From Rhodocyclaceae bacterium (GTDB lineage: Bacteria; Pseudomonadota; Gammaproteobacteria; Burkholderiales; Rhodocyclaceae), in the NCBI GenBank assembly GCA_020445745.1, contig JAGRGB010000024.1, positions 1 through 61,832 on the forward strand: a stretch of 61,832 nt of DNA, given 5' to 3'. Within the stretch, counting starts at the first letter, position 1; each line of letters opens with the position of its first letter. The notes under the pieces are model-generated. The model made no database searches and was not told where the DNA came from. It was given only the letters and a program-made list of their open reading frames with translations. This document shows, piece by piece, positions 24,204-32,844 of this stretch. Made by a program: the position numbers and the translations under genes.

Positions 24204-26359
24204 CCTCGGCTCGGAGCACCGCCGTCCCGACCATCGTCTGCGTCGACGACGACAGGTTGATCCTGAGCGCACTGCGCGAGCAACTGCTGCGCGGTCTCGA
24301 CGACAGCTGCAAAGTCGAACTGGCGACCACTGCCGAGGAGGCGCTGGCGCTGCTCGACGAGCTCGCGGCGGAAGGCGCCGAGGTGCCCCTGCTGATTTCC
24401 GACCAGAGCATGCCGGGCCAGCATGGCGCCGACTTTCTCGCCGAGGTGCACCGGCGCAGGCCATCGATGCTCAAGGTCCTGCTCACCGGCCAGGCCGACG
24501 TCTCGGCCATCGGCACCGCCGTCAACCAGGCCAATCTGTACCGGCTGATCGGCAAGCCGTGGCAGGAGGCGGACCTGGTGCTGACCGTGCGTGAAGCATT
24601 GCGGCGGGTTGTCCAGGAACGCGAGCTGCAATGCCGCACGGCCGAACTCGAACGGGTCAATCTCGAACTCGAGCGCTCGATGCAACTGCTCAACGCGACC
24701 ATGGATGCGACCCTCGACGGGCTGCTCGTGCTGGATCGCGACGGGCACTCCTCCCAGGTCAACCGCCAGTTCGTCGACTTATGGGCGATTCCCGAGTCCA
24801 TGGCCCGGCACCTGTCCGCCCAAGCCCTGCTCGCGCACTTTCGTACGCAACTGCATGACCCGTCGCTGATTCGGCTCGACCCGCAGGCGGATGTCGCCGC
24901 CCCCACCCTGCTCGAACTCAAGGACGGGCGGTCGGTCGAGTACCTGATCCGCGCCCAGTGCCTCGACGGCAATCGCATCGGCTCCGTCTACAGCTTTCGC
25001 GACGTCACCGAGCGCGAGCGATCGATCGACCGGATCCGCTTCGAGGCCCTGCACGACCCGCTCTCCGGCCTGCCGAATCGCAACCAGTTCGACGGCGCGC
25101 TGGCCAGGGCGATCGAGCGCGCCTCGCGCAGCGGCGCCTCGGTCGCCGTGATGTTCGTCGATCTCGATCACTTCAAGCGCATCAACGACGAACTCGGCCA
25201 CGACGCCGGCGACCGCCTGCTGCAGGTCGTCGCGAAACGCCTCGACGCCTGCCTGCGCGATGGCGACCTGATCGCGCGCTGGGGGGGCGACGAATTCACC
25301 GTGCTGCTGTCGCGGCTGCGTCATCCGGACGAGGTGGAGGCCGTCGCCCGGCGCCTGCTCAAGGCCCTCGAACCGCCGATTCAGCTGGGCGAGCTGTCGG
25401 TACGCATCAGCGCCAGCATCGGCACCGCCGCCTATCCTGGCGATGGGCGCGATTGCCAGACCCTGTTGCGGCGTGCCGATTCCGCCCTCTACGAAGTCAA
25501 GGCCTGCGGACGCAACGGCCACCGCGCCTACCACCCGGCCAGCAGCGGTCATTTCGAATCCAGCGCTCTGGCGCTGGAAAGCGATCTCCACGGCGCGGTC
25601 GAGCGCGGCGAACTGCTGCTGCACTACCAGCCCCAGGTGGACTCCCGCAACGGCGAGGTCGTCGCGGTCGAGGCCCTGGTGCGCTGGAACCATCCCCGGC
25701 GCGGCCTGCTCGGCCCGGCACAGTTCATCCCGATCGCCGAGCAGTCCGGCCTGATCGTCGACATCGGCGAATGGGTGCTGAAAGCCGCCTGCATGCAGGC
25801 CGCACACTGGCATGCGACAGGCTTCGATCGCCTGCAGGTGGCGGTCAACCTGTCCGCGGTCCAGTTCGAACAGGGTGATCTGCTGGCCAGCGTGGACGCC
25901 GCGCTCGAAACGAGCGGACTGTCGCCCCGCCACCTCGAGCTGGAGATCACCGAAGCCCTCGGCCTGCGCAACCTGGGCGCCACGGTGCGCATCCTCGAAG
26001 CGCTGCAGGCGCGCGGCATCAGCGTCGCACTCGACGATTTCGGGACAGGCCACGCGTCGCTGAGCTATCTCCGCGACCTGCCCTGCAATACCGTCAAGAT
26101 CGACCGCTCCTTCGTGCGCGAGCTGACGCCGGTCAACCGCGAGGCCGCCATCATCAGCGCCCTGGTGACCCTCGGCACGCGCCTCGGGATGCGCATCGTC
26201 GCCGAAGGCGTGGAATCGTGGCCGACCGCCGATCTGCTGCAGCGGCTCAATTGCTGGCTGATGCAGGGCTATCTGTACGGGCGGCCGGTGGACGCGGCGG
26301 CACTGCTCCCGATGCTGGCCGGCGCGCGACAGGCGATGACGACCGCCAGCCTCGCCTGA
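24200..26359 (+). CDS. Response regulator with PAS-like, GGDEF and EAL domains
   Basis: A 719-residue c-di-GMP enzyme. Residues 1-130 are a receiver (VCVDDDRLIL, LLISDQSMPGQ, LLTGQAD, IGKPWQE). A coiled-coil and PAS-like segment follow (about 150-275: LDGLLVLDRDGHSSQVNRQF). The diguanylate cyclase domain carries an intact RWGGDEFTVLL near 362 and MFVDLDHFKRINDELGHDAGD. The phosphodiesterase domain has VAVEALVRWNHP near 490, then SVALDDFGTGHASLSYL and VKIDRSFV. Both catalytic motifs look intact, so the direction of activity cannot be read. The ATG at 24200 overlaps the previous stop. Confidence 0.96.
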   Translation: MTSARSTAVPTIVCVDDDRLILSALREQLLRGLDDSCKVELATTAEEALALLDELAAEGAEVPLLISDQSMPGQHGADFLAEVHRRRPSMLKVLLTGQADVSAIGTAVNQANLYRLIGKPWQEADLVLTVREALRRVVQERELQCRTAELERVNLELERSMQLLNATMDATLDGLLVLDRDGHSSQVNRQFVDLWAIPESMARHLSAQALLAHFRTQLHDPSLIRLDPQADVAAPTLLELKDGRSVEYLIRAQCLDGNRIGSVYSFRDVTERERSIDRIRFEALHDPLSGLPNRNQFDGALARAIERASRSGASVAVMFVDLDHFKRINDELGHDAGDRLLQVVAKRLDACLRDGDLIARWGGDEFTVLLSRLRHPDEVEAVARRLLKALEPPIQLGELSVRISASIGTAAYPGDGRDCQTLLRRADSALYEVKACGRNGHRAYHPASSGHFESSALALESDLHGAVERGELLLHYQPQVDSRNGEVVAVEALVRWNHPRRGLLGPAQFIPIAEQSGLIVDIGEWVLKAACMQAAHWHATGFDRLQVAVNLSAVQFEQGDLLASVDAALETSGLSPRHLELEITEALGLRNLGATVRILEALQARGISVALDDFGTGHASLSYLRDLPCNTVKIDRSFVRELTPVNREAAIISALVTLGTRLGMRIVAEGVESWPTADLLQRLNCWLMQGYLYGRPVDAAALLPMLAGARQAMTTASLA

Positions 26360-26383
26360 GTCGCCGGGCGGCTGGTCCGACGC

Positions 26384-28402
26384 TCACTTGCCCGGCAGCA
26401 CCGCGACCCCCGCGGGGCCGGTTGCGCCGACCGCGGCGGCAGCCTCGCACTGACGCAGATAGAATGCCGCCGGCCCGTCGTCACCCGCGGCGACGGCCGC
26501 TTCGAATGCCGCCTTCGCCTGCCCAAGATCGCCGCGCTGGTAGGCCGCGAGCCCCTCCGCGAAGCGATCGACGACAGTCGCCGATGCCGCGCCACGCCCC
26601 AGTTCCAGCAACTCGAGGACCTGCTCCTTGCCGGCCAGCGCGAATCGCCCGAGGGGACGCAGCGCGGAATCGTCGCCGATGTGGTCGGACAGCTGGCCCG
26701 ACACCAGCACCCGCGTGCCGAGGTACTTGTTGGCACCCTCGATGCGGCTGCTGGTATTGACGATATCGCCCACCGCGTGCAGCTCCCGTCGCCCGCCCCG
26801 GCCGACCGCACCGTAGAAGATCGGGCCGCAGTGAAGCCCCAGGCGGGTCCGCAGGGCACCCGGCGCCGGGTGGGGCCCGTTCATCTCGCGATCGAGGCGC
26901 AGCGCGGCGGCGCAGGCCCCGGCCACTGCCTCAGCGGAATCCTCCTCGGCGAACCACAGCGACAATACCGAATCGGCGACCATGTCGGCGATGTGCCCGC
27001 CGTGGGCCTCGACGGCCTGCGCAAAACGATCCAGGTACAGGTCGAGCATGTCGCGCACCGCTTGCGGCGTGCGGCCCTCGCTGAGTCGCGTGAAGGCGAC
27101 GATGTCGCTGCACAGGCAGACCGCGAACAGGGTCCGCCCGCTGCCGACGTCGCCGATCCGCGACGACAGCCTGGCCAGGGCTTCGGGCGACAGCCCGAAC
27201 TCGATCGCATGCTCGAGTTCGCGGCGACGCCGGGCGCCACGCCGTTGCTGATGGCTCGCGCCGAGGGCCACGGCAATCATCGGCGACACCGCCAGCGGCA
27301 GGACCACCGGCAGCCACAGCTGGTAGCTGGCGAACGCGACCACCGCGCCAACCCCGTAGAGCGCCTGCATGCCCAGCATCGCCACCAGCGCCGCCCGGGT
27401 GCCGACGAGCGTCCAAGGCAGGACCAGCACGCCGGCGTGCAGCATCAGCAGGGCGATCACCACGCCCGCCCCCGGCCGAGCCAGCCACGAACCGTCCTGC
27501 AGATTGGCTAGCGCCGTGGCGCACAACTCGACACCGCTGACATCCACGCCATCGGCGCGCGTGTAGGGCGTCTGATAGGCATCGACCTGGCGCGACTGGT
27601 TGGTCTCCGAATAGCCGACCAGCACCGCCTTGCCCGCAAAATGCGCTGACCGGGCCGGATCGGCGAGCATTTCCAGCGCGGTCGGATAGGCGATCGTCTC
27701 GAAGCTGCCGATCGGACCATAGAGGTTCATCGCTATGGCACCGTCCGGAATCCCATCGGACGCGACGCCGAGAAGCTCGGCGAGACGCCCCGGCAGCGAG
27801 GGTCGATCGCCCAGGGTCGGCACCCGCCCCCAGAACTCGAACACGCCGTACGGCGTCTTGGGGAGCACGAACGGCGCGGTCGCTCTCGCGGCGTCGGCAA
27901 ACAGTGGCAGCGGCGGCCGGCTGGCCTCGACGGCGGCGACGACCCGTCCACCGTCGTCGCGAACGAAGTCGCGCTCGACCGTCTCAGCCAGCACCACGTT
28001 CCCCGACCGTCGAATGGCCTGGGCGAGGGCGGCGTCGTCGCCCGCGTCGCGTGGCCGCGCGAACAGCAGATCGAAGCCGATCGCCCGCACGCCGGCCACG
28101 TGCAGCCCGTCCACCAATTCGGCATGCAGGCGACGCGGCCAGCGGTCGGCCCGCGGCGGCACCCCGAGCGCCCGGGCCGATGCGCCATTCATCGCCACGA
28201 CGACGATGTTGGCCGGTGTCGGGCGCGGGCCACGCATCGCATACAGGAAGTCGAGCCCGAGCGCCGGCTCGAGCGTCGCCAACGGCGTCAGCCAGCTGGC
28301 GCCGGCCAGCAGGCCGCCGAGCAGGCTCAGGACGAGCACCGGCCGCCGCCCCGCACCCGGCGAACGCTGGCGAATCATTCCGGCCGCCCGGTCATCGAAC
28401 AT
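26384..28402 (-). CDS. CHASE2-domain class III adenylate/guanylate cyclase
   Basis: A 672-residue membrane cyclase. A first helix (VLVLSLLGGLLAGASWL) is followed by a periplasmic CHASE2 sensor of about 300 residues (FLYAMRGPRP, GVRAIGFDLLFARPR, FAGKAVLVGYSE). Three further helices then lead to the cyclase domain near 425-600. Metal-binding aspartates are in CSDIVAFTRLSE and ADMVADSVLSLW, and the transition-state residues are in AVGDIVNTSSRIEG. The usual substrate Lys before the second Asp is Asp here (HIADMVAD). A TPR-like tail closes the protein. It is divergent from the FecR-TPR-barrel gene. Confidence 0.92.
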   Translation of the reverse strand: MFDDRAAGMIRQRSPGAGRRPVLVLSLLGGLLAGASWLTPLATLEPALGLDFLYAMRGPRPTPANIVVVAMNGASARALGVPPRADRWPRRLHAELVDGLHVAGVRAIGFDLLFARPRDAGDDAALAQAIRRSGNVVLAETVERDFVRDDGGRVVAAVEASRPPLPLFADAARATAPFVLPKTPYGVFEFWGRVPTLGDRPSLPGRLAELLGVASDGIPDGAIAMNLYGPIGSFETIAYPTALEMLADPARSAHFAGKAVLVGYSETNQSRQVDAYQTPYTRADGVDVSGVELCATALANLQDGSWLARPGAGVVIALLMLHAGVLVLPWTLVGTRAALVAMLGMQALYGVGAVVAFASYQLWLPVVLPLAVSPMIAVALGASHQQRRGARRRRELEHAIEFGLSPEALARLSSRIGDVGSGRTLFAVCLCSDIVAFTRLSEGRTPQAVRDMLDLYLDRFAQAVEAHGGHIADMVADSVLSLWFAEEDSAEAVAGACAAALRLDREMNGPHPAPGALRTRLGLHCGPIFYGAVGRGGRRELHAVGDIVNTSSRIEGANKYLGTRVLVSGQLSDHIGDDSALRPLGRFALAGKEQVLELLELGRGAASATVVDRFAEGLAAYQRGDLGQAKAAFEAAVAAGDDGPAAFYLRQCEAAAAVGATGPAGVAVLPGK

Positions 28403-28608
28403 CGAACGGCCCTGCTGCCGGACACATCCGGGCCGCGGCGTCCGGCACGGAGGCGTCGAGCTTCGCTCATGGCATCGATTTCCAGGCAGAGGCCGCCCAT
28501 TTTAGGCATTCCGGCGGCGGCAAGGGCAAACGCCACGCCGGCCCACGGCCGGGCAGCGAGCCTTCGTGACATAGTTCATGCTGCCAACGAGGCGTGCGTC
28601 ACCCCGCC

Positions 28609-28637
28609 TTGTGATCGTCATAGCGGGTCGCTAGAGT
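28609..28637 (+). promoter_or_regulatory. Putative promoter of the FecR-TPR-barrel gene
   Basis: TTGTGA (28609-28614) and TAGAGT (28632-28637) are separated by 17 bases, 51 bases upstream of the chosen start. The 286-base divergent region otherwise shows nothing clear. Match by eye only. Confidence 0.4.
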
Positions 28638-28688
28638 GTCATATGCGGCGTGCAACAATTCGTAATGACTTCTGGCGAGGCGCACAAC

Positions 28689-31600
28689 ATGCACTGCTGG
28701 CCGACGCGACCCGGGGTCGCGCGATGTCTGGGGAGGATCGTCGTCGCCACGCTGGCCGCTTCGGTGTCGACGCTTGCCACTGCCGCCTGTGACGAGCCGG
28801 CGGGGCAATTGATCAACGCCGAGGGCCTCGTCGAGCGACGGGCGACGGAGACCTCGCCGTGGCAAGTGATCGAAGTGCCGGCGACCCTGTGCGCCGGCGA
28901 CATGATCGCGGTGCGCCCGCCGGGGCGGGCGGCCGTTCAACTGCGGGACGGCTCGCTGCTGCGACTCGACGAGAACAGCACCCTGCACGTGCTTGCCGCC
29001 AGCCGCGAGCGGCAGACCGAGCTCGGCCTGGTCGAAGGATTCCTCCACGTGATCACGCGCATGCGCAAGCATTTCAGCGTGACCACGCCGTTCATCAACG
29101 CCCTCGTCGAGGGTACCGAATTCAGCGTGGCGAGCCGCAAGCGCCGCGCACAGGTCGTCGTCGAATCCGGCACCGTGCGCACCGAGAACGCCCACGGCAG
29201 CGTCGTGCTGCCGGCCGGCGCAGCGATCGAGGCGATCGCCGACGCCGGGCCGCGCCAGATCGAGGTGCGTCCGCTCGACGCCCTGCGCTGGGCGATCCAC
29301 TATCCGCAGATCGTCTGGCACGACGACGACGCGCTGGCGAGGCTGCCCGCCGCACAGGCAGATGCCCTGCGGGCGGCCCAGGCGCAGATGGCCGCTGCCC
29401 GCTATGGCGACGCGCTCCGGCTCCTCGACGGCGTCGGCAACGGGCCGGAAGCGACCAGTACCCGCGTCTCGCTGCTGCTGGCCCTCGGCCGCGTCGATGA
29501 CGCGGTGGCGACCCTCGATCGCGTGCAGCACGAGGGCGATCCCGCCCTGGCGGCCCTGACGGCACTCATCCAGGTGGCCCGCAACCAGCCCCAGGGCAGC
29601 GATACCGCCCGGCAGGCCGCCGCGGCGGGCCCGGATTCCGCCGCCGCCCGGCTGGCCCTGAGCCACGCCAGGCAGGCCCGCGGCGCACTCGACGAGGCGC
29701 TCGCCGCGGCCCGTGACGCCACCCGGCTGGCACCGCAGAACCCGTTCGCGTGGGCCCGCCGGGCCGAGCTGGAACTGTCCCTGACCCTCACCGCGGCCGC
29801 CCGCCGTTCGCTCGCCGAACTGACCGCCCGGGCACCGCAGCTGCCGCGCGCCAAGACCTTGCTCGGATTCGCCGAACTGATCGACGGCGCCACCGGCGCA
29901 GCCCGCCAGCGCTTCGGCGAAGCGCTCGCCGCCGACGATTCCGATCCCCTCGCCTATTTCGGACAGGGCCTGGCGGCCGTGCGCAGCGGTGACTACGAAG
30001 ACGGCCGTCGCGACATCGAGCGCGCGGTACTGCTCGACCCCGGCAATGCCGAACTGCGGGCCTATCTGGCGCGAGTCTATGTCGAGGAAGACCGCAGCGC
30101 GCTTGCCGGCAAGGAACTCGAGCTGGCCCGCCGTCTGGATCCCGCTTCACCGACGCCGTGGCAGTTCGATGCCCTGCGCAAACTGCGCGACAACGATCCG
30201 GTCGGTGCGCTGGCCGACGGGCGGCGGGCGATCGAATTGAACGACAACCGGGCTGTGCTGCGCTCGCCGCACTTGCTGGATATCGATCGGGCTGCGCATA
30301 GCGCGAGTCTGGGGCCCGCCTACTCGCGTCTCGGGTTCGACCTTTCCCTGAGACGCGCAGCTATCGACGCCCTCTTCGACGACCCGATCGGCGCCTCCGG
30401 TCACCGGCTTCTCGCGGATGCATTGACCCTGATGCCCCGGCATCAAGCCGCCAGAACCTCGGCATCGCTCAAGGCGCGGTTGCGACAGCCCTTGGGCCGT
30501 GCGCCGCTTCCCCAGCACGTCGTCGCGCAAAAGTTCCCGATTGCAGAGGGTTCCCGAGCCCTGTCGCCCGAAGAGGGGACAGACCTCTTCCTGCGCGGCA
30601 CCGGACACCTGTTCGTCACCGCAGTTGCCGGCAATCAAGAGACGCGGGCGGCGAGCATTGCCGCGATGAGGGCCGCCGAACGAGCCGAGGTATCGCTGAA
30701 CCATTATCACTATCAACGCAGCGGTCTGGATGGATTTCCGGACACCCGCATATCCGGAACACACCTCGGCATGCGCTTTGCGCCGAGCGCCACCCATACG
30801 GTACTGGCGGAGCTATCGACGGCCGAGCTGAAGGGCGGGCCCGACGTGCCCGGCCTGCTGCAAGACAGCATGCCCCCGCTCGTGGATAATCCGCTGAATC
30901 GCGACACGGCGCGGCTGGCATTTCGCCATGCCCCCGGGACAGATTCCGAAACGCTGATCGTCGCCTCGTCGGATCGGCTGCGCGAGAGGTCGGAGTTCGA
31001 TTTTGGACCAGTATTCGGCTCATCGACACTGAGCACCACGGCATACGCCAATACAGTCGAAATCCTGCATAGTTCGCACCTGTCCGAACACCGGCTCACA
31101 CTGGGCGCAGGCCATTACCGCGAGAACTCGAAAGGGGTCCAGATACCGTCCTTCGGATTTCCACCGATGTGGGCGCGAAGCACTCATACGACCATATATG
31201 GCCGCGTGGACTACAAACATTCGAACAAGATGACCGTTCACGTCGCCGCGACACACGACGACCTCGACGACATGCCGCCGGCCTCGGCCACTCGGGCGGG
31301 AGGCAAGATCGGCCTCAGCTACGATCTCGCTGCTCCCACGAGGCTGCAATTGGCGATTGCGCAGGGGATCAAAGGTCCGAAGTATTACGACCAGACGATT
31401 CTCCCCACGGATTTCGCAGGTTTCAACCAGACCTTCGACGACTTCACCGGAACTCGTTGGCGTTCCCAGGCGATTTCGGTCGATCATCGTCTCGGCAACG
31501 GTGGCCGGATTGGCGCAGGGGCCTCACATCGGCTCCTCGATGTGCCGAATGCGGGTTGCGGCTTTGCAGTCGGCTGCAGAACGGACTGGGACGAGTGGCT

Positions 31601-32039
31601 GTACGAGGCCTATGTCGAAAAGCCGCTGACAGCGGACATCGCGCTCTCCTTGAACTGGATCGTCGAAAAGCTGGACTTTACCGGCGACGCATCCGACTCG
31701 CCGACGCTGCCATCGTATGTCCGTACCGAACTCGTGCCGATCGGCATTTGGTGGCACCTAACCGATCGGCTTTCCAGTCGCATCGAGGCGACGCACCTTC
31801 GCCAGCACGCGATGATCGATCCTGGCGGTGGCATCGTCGATCGCACCGAGGACGTCTGGCTGGCGAATGTTCACCTCTCGCACGAAGAACCTCGTCAGCG
31901 ATTCGGCTTTTCGATTGACGTACATAATCTGTTTGATCGTCGCTTCCGGTTCCAGAACACGGACTGGAACGGAAGCCCGCGCACACCGCTTTTCTATGCC
32001 GATCGAACAGTCTTGCTGCAGCTAACCATGCGGTACTGA
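28689..32039 (+). CDS. FecR-TPR protein with C-terminal outer-membrane beta-barrel
   Basis: A 1116-residue exported protein. The signal peptide is CLGRIVVATLAASVSTLATA, cleaved before about residue 34. A FecR-like domain follows (about 40-200: AVQLRDGSLLRLDENSTL, FSVTTPFINALVEGTEFSV, VESGTVRTE). About 300 residues of TPR repeats come next (AARDATRLAPQNPFAWARR, DIERAVLLDPGNAELRAYL). The last 500 or so residues are amphipathic strands and end HNLFDRRFRFQ ... TVLLQLTMRY, with a terminal aromatic, as in TonB-dependent-receptor barrels. No plug domain is seen. I chose the ATG at 28689 for its GGCGAGG ribosome site and clean signal peptide. It may be an outer-membrane pore or receptor regulated with the CHASE2 cyclase. 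Confidence 0.85.
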   Translation: MHCWPTRPGVARCLGRIVVATLAASVSTLATAACDEPAGQLINAEGLVERRATETSPWQVIEVPATLCAGDMIAVRPPGRAAVQLRDGSLLRLDENSTLHVLAASRERQTELGLVEGFLHVITRMRKHFSVTTPFINALVEGTEFSVASRKRRAQVVVESGTVRTENAHGSVVLPAGAAIEAIADAGPRQIEVRPLDALRWAIHYPQIVWHDDDALARLPAAQADALRAAQAQMAAARYGDALRLLDGVGNGPEATSTRVSLLLALGRVDDAVATLDRVQHEGDPALAALTALIQVARNQPQGSDTARQAAAAGPDSAAARLALSHARQARGALDEALAAARDATRLAPQNPFAWARRAELELSLTLTAAARRSLAELTARAPQLPRAKTLLGFAELIDGATGAARQRFGEALAADDSDPLAYFGQGLAAVRSGDYEDGRRDIERAVLLDPGNAELRAYLARVYVEEDRSALAGKELELARRLDPASPTPWQFDALRKLRDNDPVGALADGRRAIELNDNRAVLRSPHLLDIDRAAHSASLGPAYSRLGFDLSLRRAAIDALFDDPIGASGHRLLADALTLMPRHQAARTSASLKARLRQPLGRAPLPQHVVAQKFPIAEGSRALSPEEGTDLFLRGTGHLFVTAVAGNQETRAASIAAMRAAERAEVSLNHYHYQRSGLDGFPDTRISGTHLGMRFAPSATHTVLAELSTAELKGGPDVPGLLQDSMPPLVDNPLNRDTARLAFRHAPGTDSETLIVASSDRLRERSEFDFGPVFGSSTLSTTAYANTVEILHSSHLSEHRLTLGAGHYRENSKGVQIPSFGFPPMWARSTHTTIYGRVDYKHSNKMTVHVAATHDDLDDMPPASATRAGGKIGLSYDLAAPTRLQLAIAQGIKGPKYYDQTILPTDFAGFNQTFDDFTGTRWRSQAISVDHRLGNGGRIGAGASHRLLDVPNAGCGFAVGCRTDWDEWLYEAYVEKPLTADIALSLNWIVEKLDFTGDASDSPTLPSYVRTELVPIGIWWHLTDRLSSRIEATHLRQHAMIDPGGGIVDRTEDVWLANVHLSHEEPRQRFGFSIDVHNLFDRRFRFQNTDWNGSPRTPLFYADRTVLLQLTMRY

Positions 32040-32098
32040 GTTTTTATCGCACCATCCAGACGACAGTCGATTCCGACGGTCAATTCGAGGAGGAAGAC

Positions 32099-32500
32099 AT
32101 GGACATCAAGACAAGCGGTTTCTTGCCCCTCAGGTCGGCACGGACCTTCGTGGTCCTTCTGGCGCTTGCGGGCTGCGTCACCGTACAGGCGCAGGATGCA
32201 GCCGACACCCTGCCGGAAACCAAGGTCCTCGTTTCGGTAACGGCGGACGGCAGCGTCAGGGTGACCGACGTCGACGGCAAGAGCCTCACGCCCTGTGTGA
32301 TGCGGGAGCAATATGCCTACCTGAAGAAGTATGACCCCAAGTTCCTGGAACGCGTCTCCGTGTGCGGAAAGACCTCCGCTACCGAAATCAAGTCGATCTC
32401 GACGCTGTCGGTCGTCCGTCACTCGGGATCCCAGTGCATCGAGTATGGTCCCGTATTCCATTGGGGGCGCCTGGTGATGATGCAGAAATGTACCGACTGA
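32099..32500 (+). CDS. Small predicted lipoprotein
   Basis: A 133-residue exported protein beginning MDIKTSGFLPLRSARTFVVL with a lipobox LALAGC, so it is probably lipid-anchored. The mature part contains four more cysteines (in TPCVMREQ, VSVCGKT, SQCIEYG, MQKCTD), which could pair in the periplasm. I do not recognise the family. A strong GAGGAGGAAGAC ribosome site precedes the ATG at 32099. It is 59 bases after the barrel gene on the same strand and probably co-transcribed. Confidence 0.75.
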   Translation: MDIKTSGFLPLRSARTFVVLLALAGCVTVQAQDAADTLPETKVLVSVTADGSVRVTDVDGKSLTPCVMREQYAYLKKYDPKFLERVSVCGKTSATEIKSISTLSVVRHSGSQCIEYGPVFHWGRLVMMQKCTD

Positions 32501-32630
32501 CCGTCTTTCCTCCGGACTGCAGATCCGGGGAAGCGGTCCTGATCGGCACTGTCCGATCAGGCATGCCACGGTCTCTCGAACGATTTCGAACGCCGGATCA
32601 GCGGCCGTCGCCGGGATGATTTCGTCATGC

Positions 32631-32661
32631 GCCCGCCTTCGATCCTGTATCGTAGGCGGGC
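32631..32661. terminator. Hairpin between convergent genes, possible bidirectional terminator
   Basis: GCCCGCCT-T-CGAT and ATCG-T-AGGCGGGC form a 12-bp stem with one internal mismatch around CCTGT, between the lipoprotein gene (rightward) and the LanC-like gene (leftward). A second perfect 9-bp inverted repeat, CCTGATCGG/CCGATCAGG, lies at 32538-32561. Neither has a U-tract, so termination is inferred. The rest of 32501-32844 shows nothing. Confidence 0.45.
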
Positions 32662-32844
32662 CGGCGAAATCGCGCGTCGCATCCGGCCTGGCGAGGTGAA
32701 CCCGCCCCCGAAGCGGACCGCCACCAGGCCTGCGGCGCTTCGCCTGGCGCAGGAGCGGACCTTGGACAGCGCCCCTTGCCGCGACCGACCCGGACAGTCC
32801 TGTCGCGCCAGGCTCGATTGGGCGGCGCCTTGAATATTCGCGGG

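Noticed and set aside
32538-32561. Rho-independent terminator after the lipoprotein gene
   Set aside because: The 9-bp inverted repeat is perfect but lacks a U-tract, so it is mentioned only as a hairpin.
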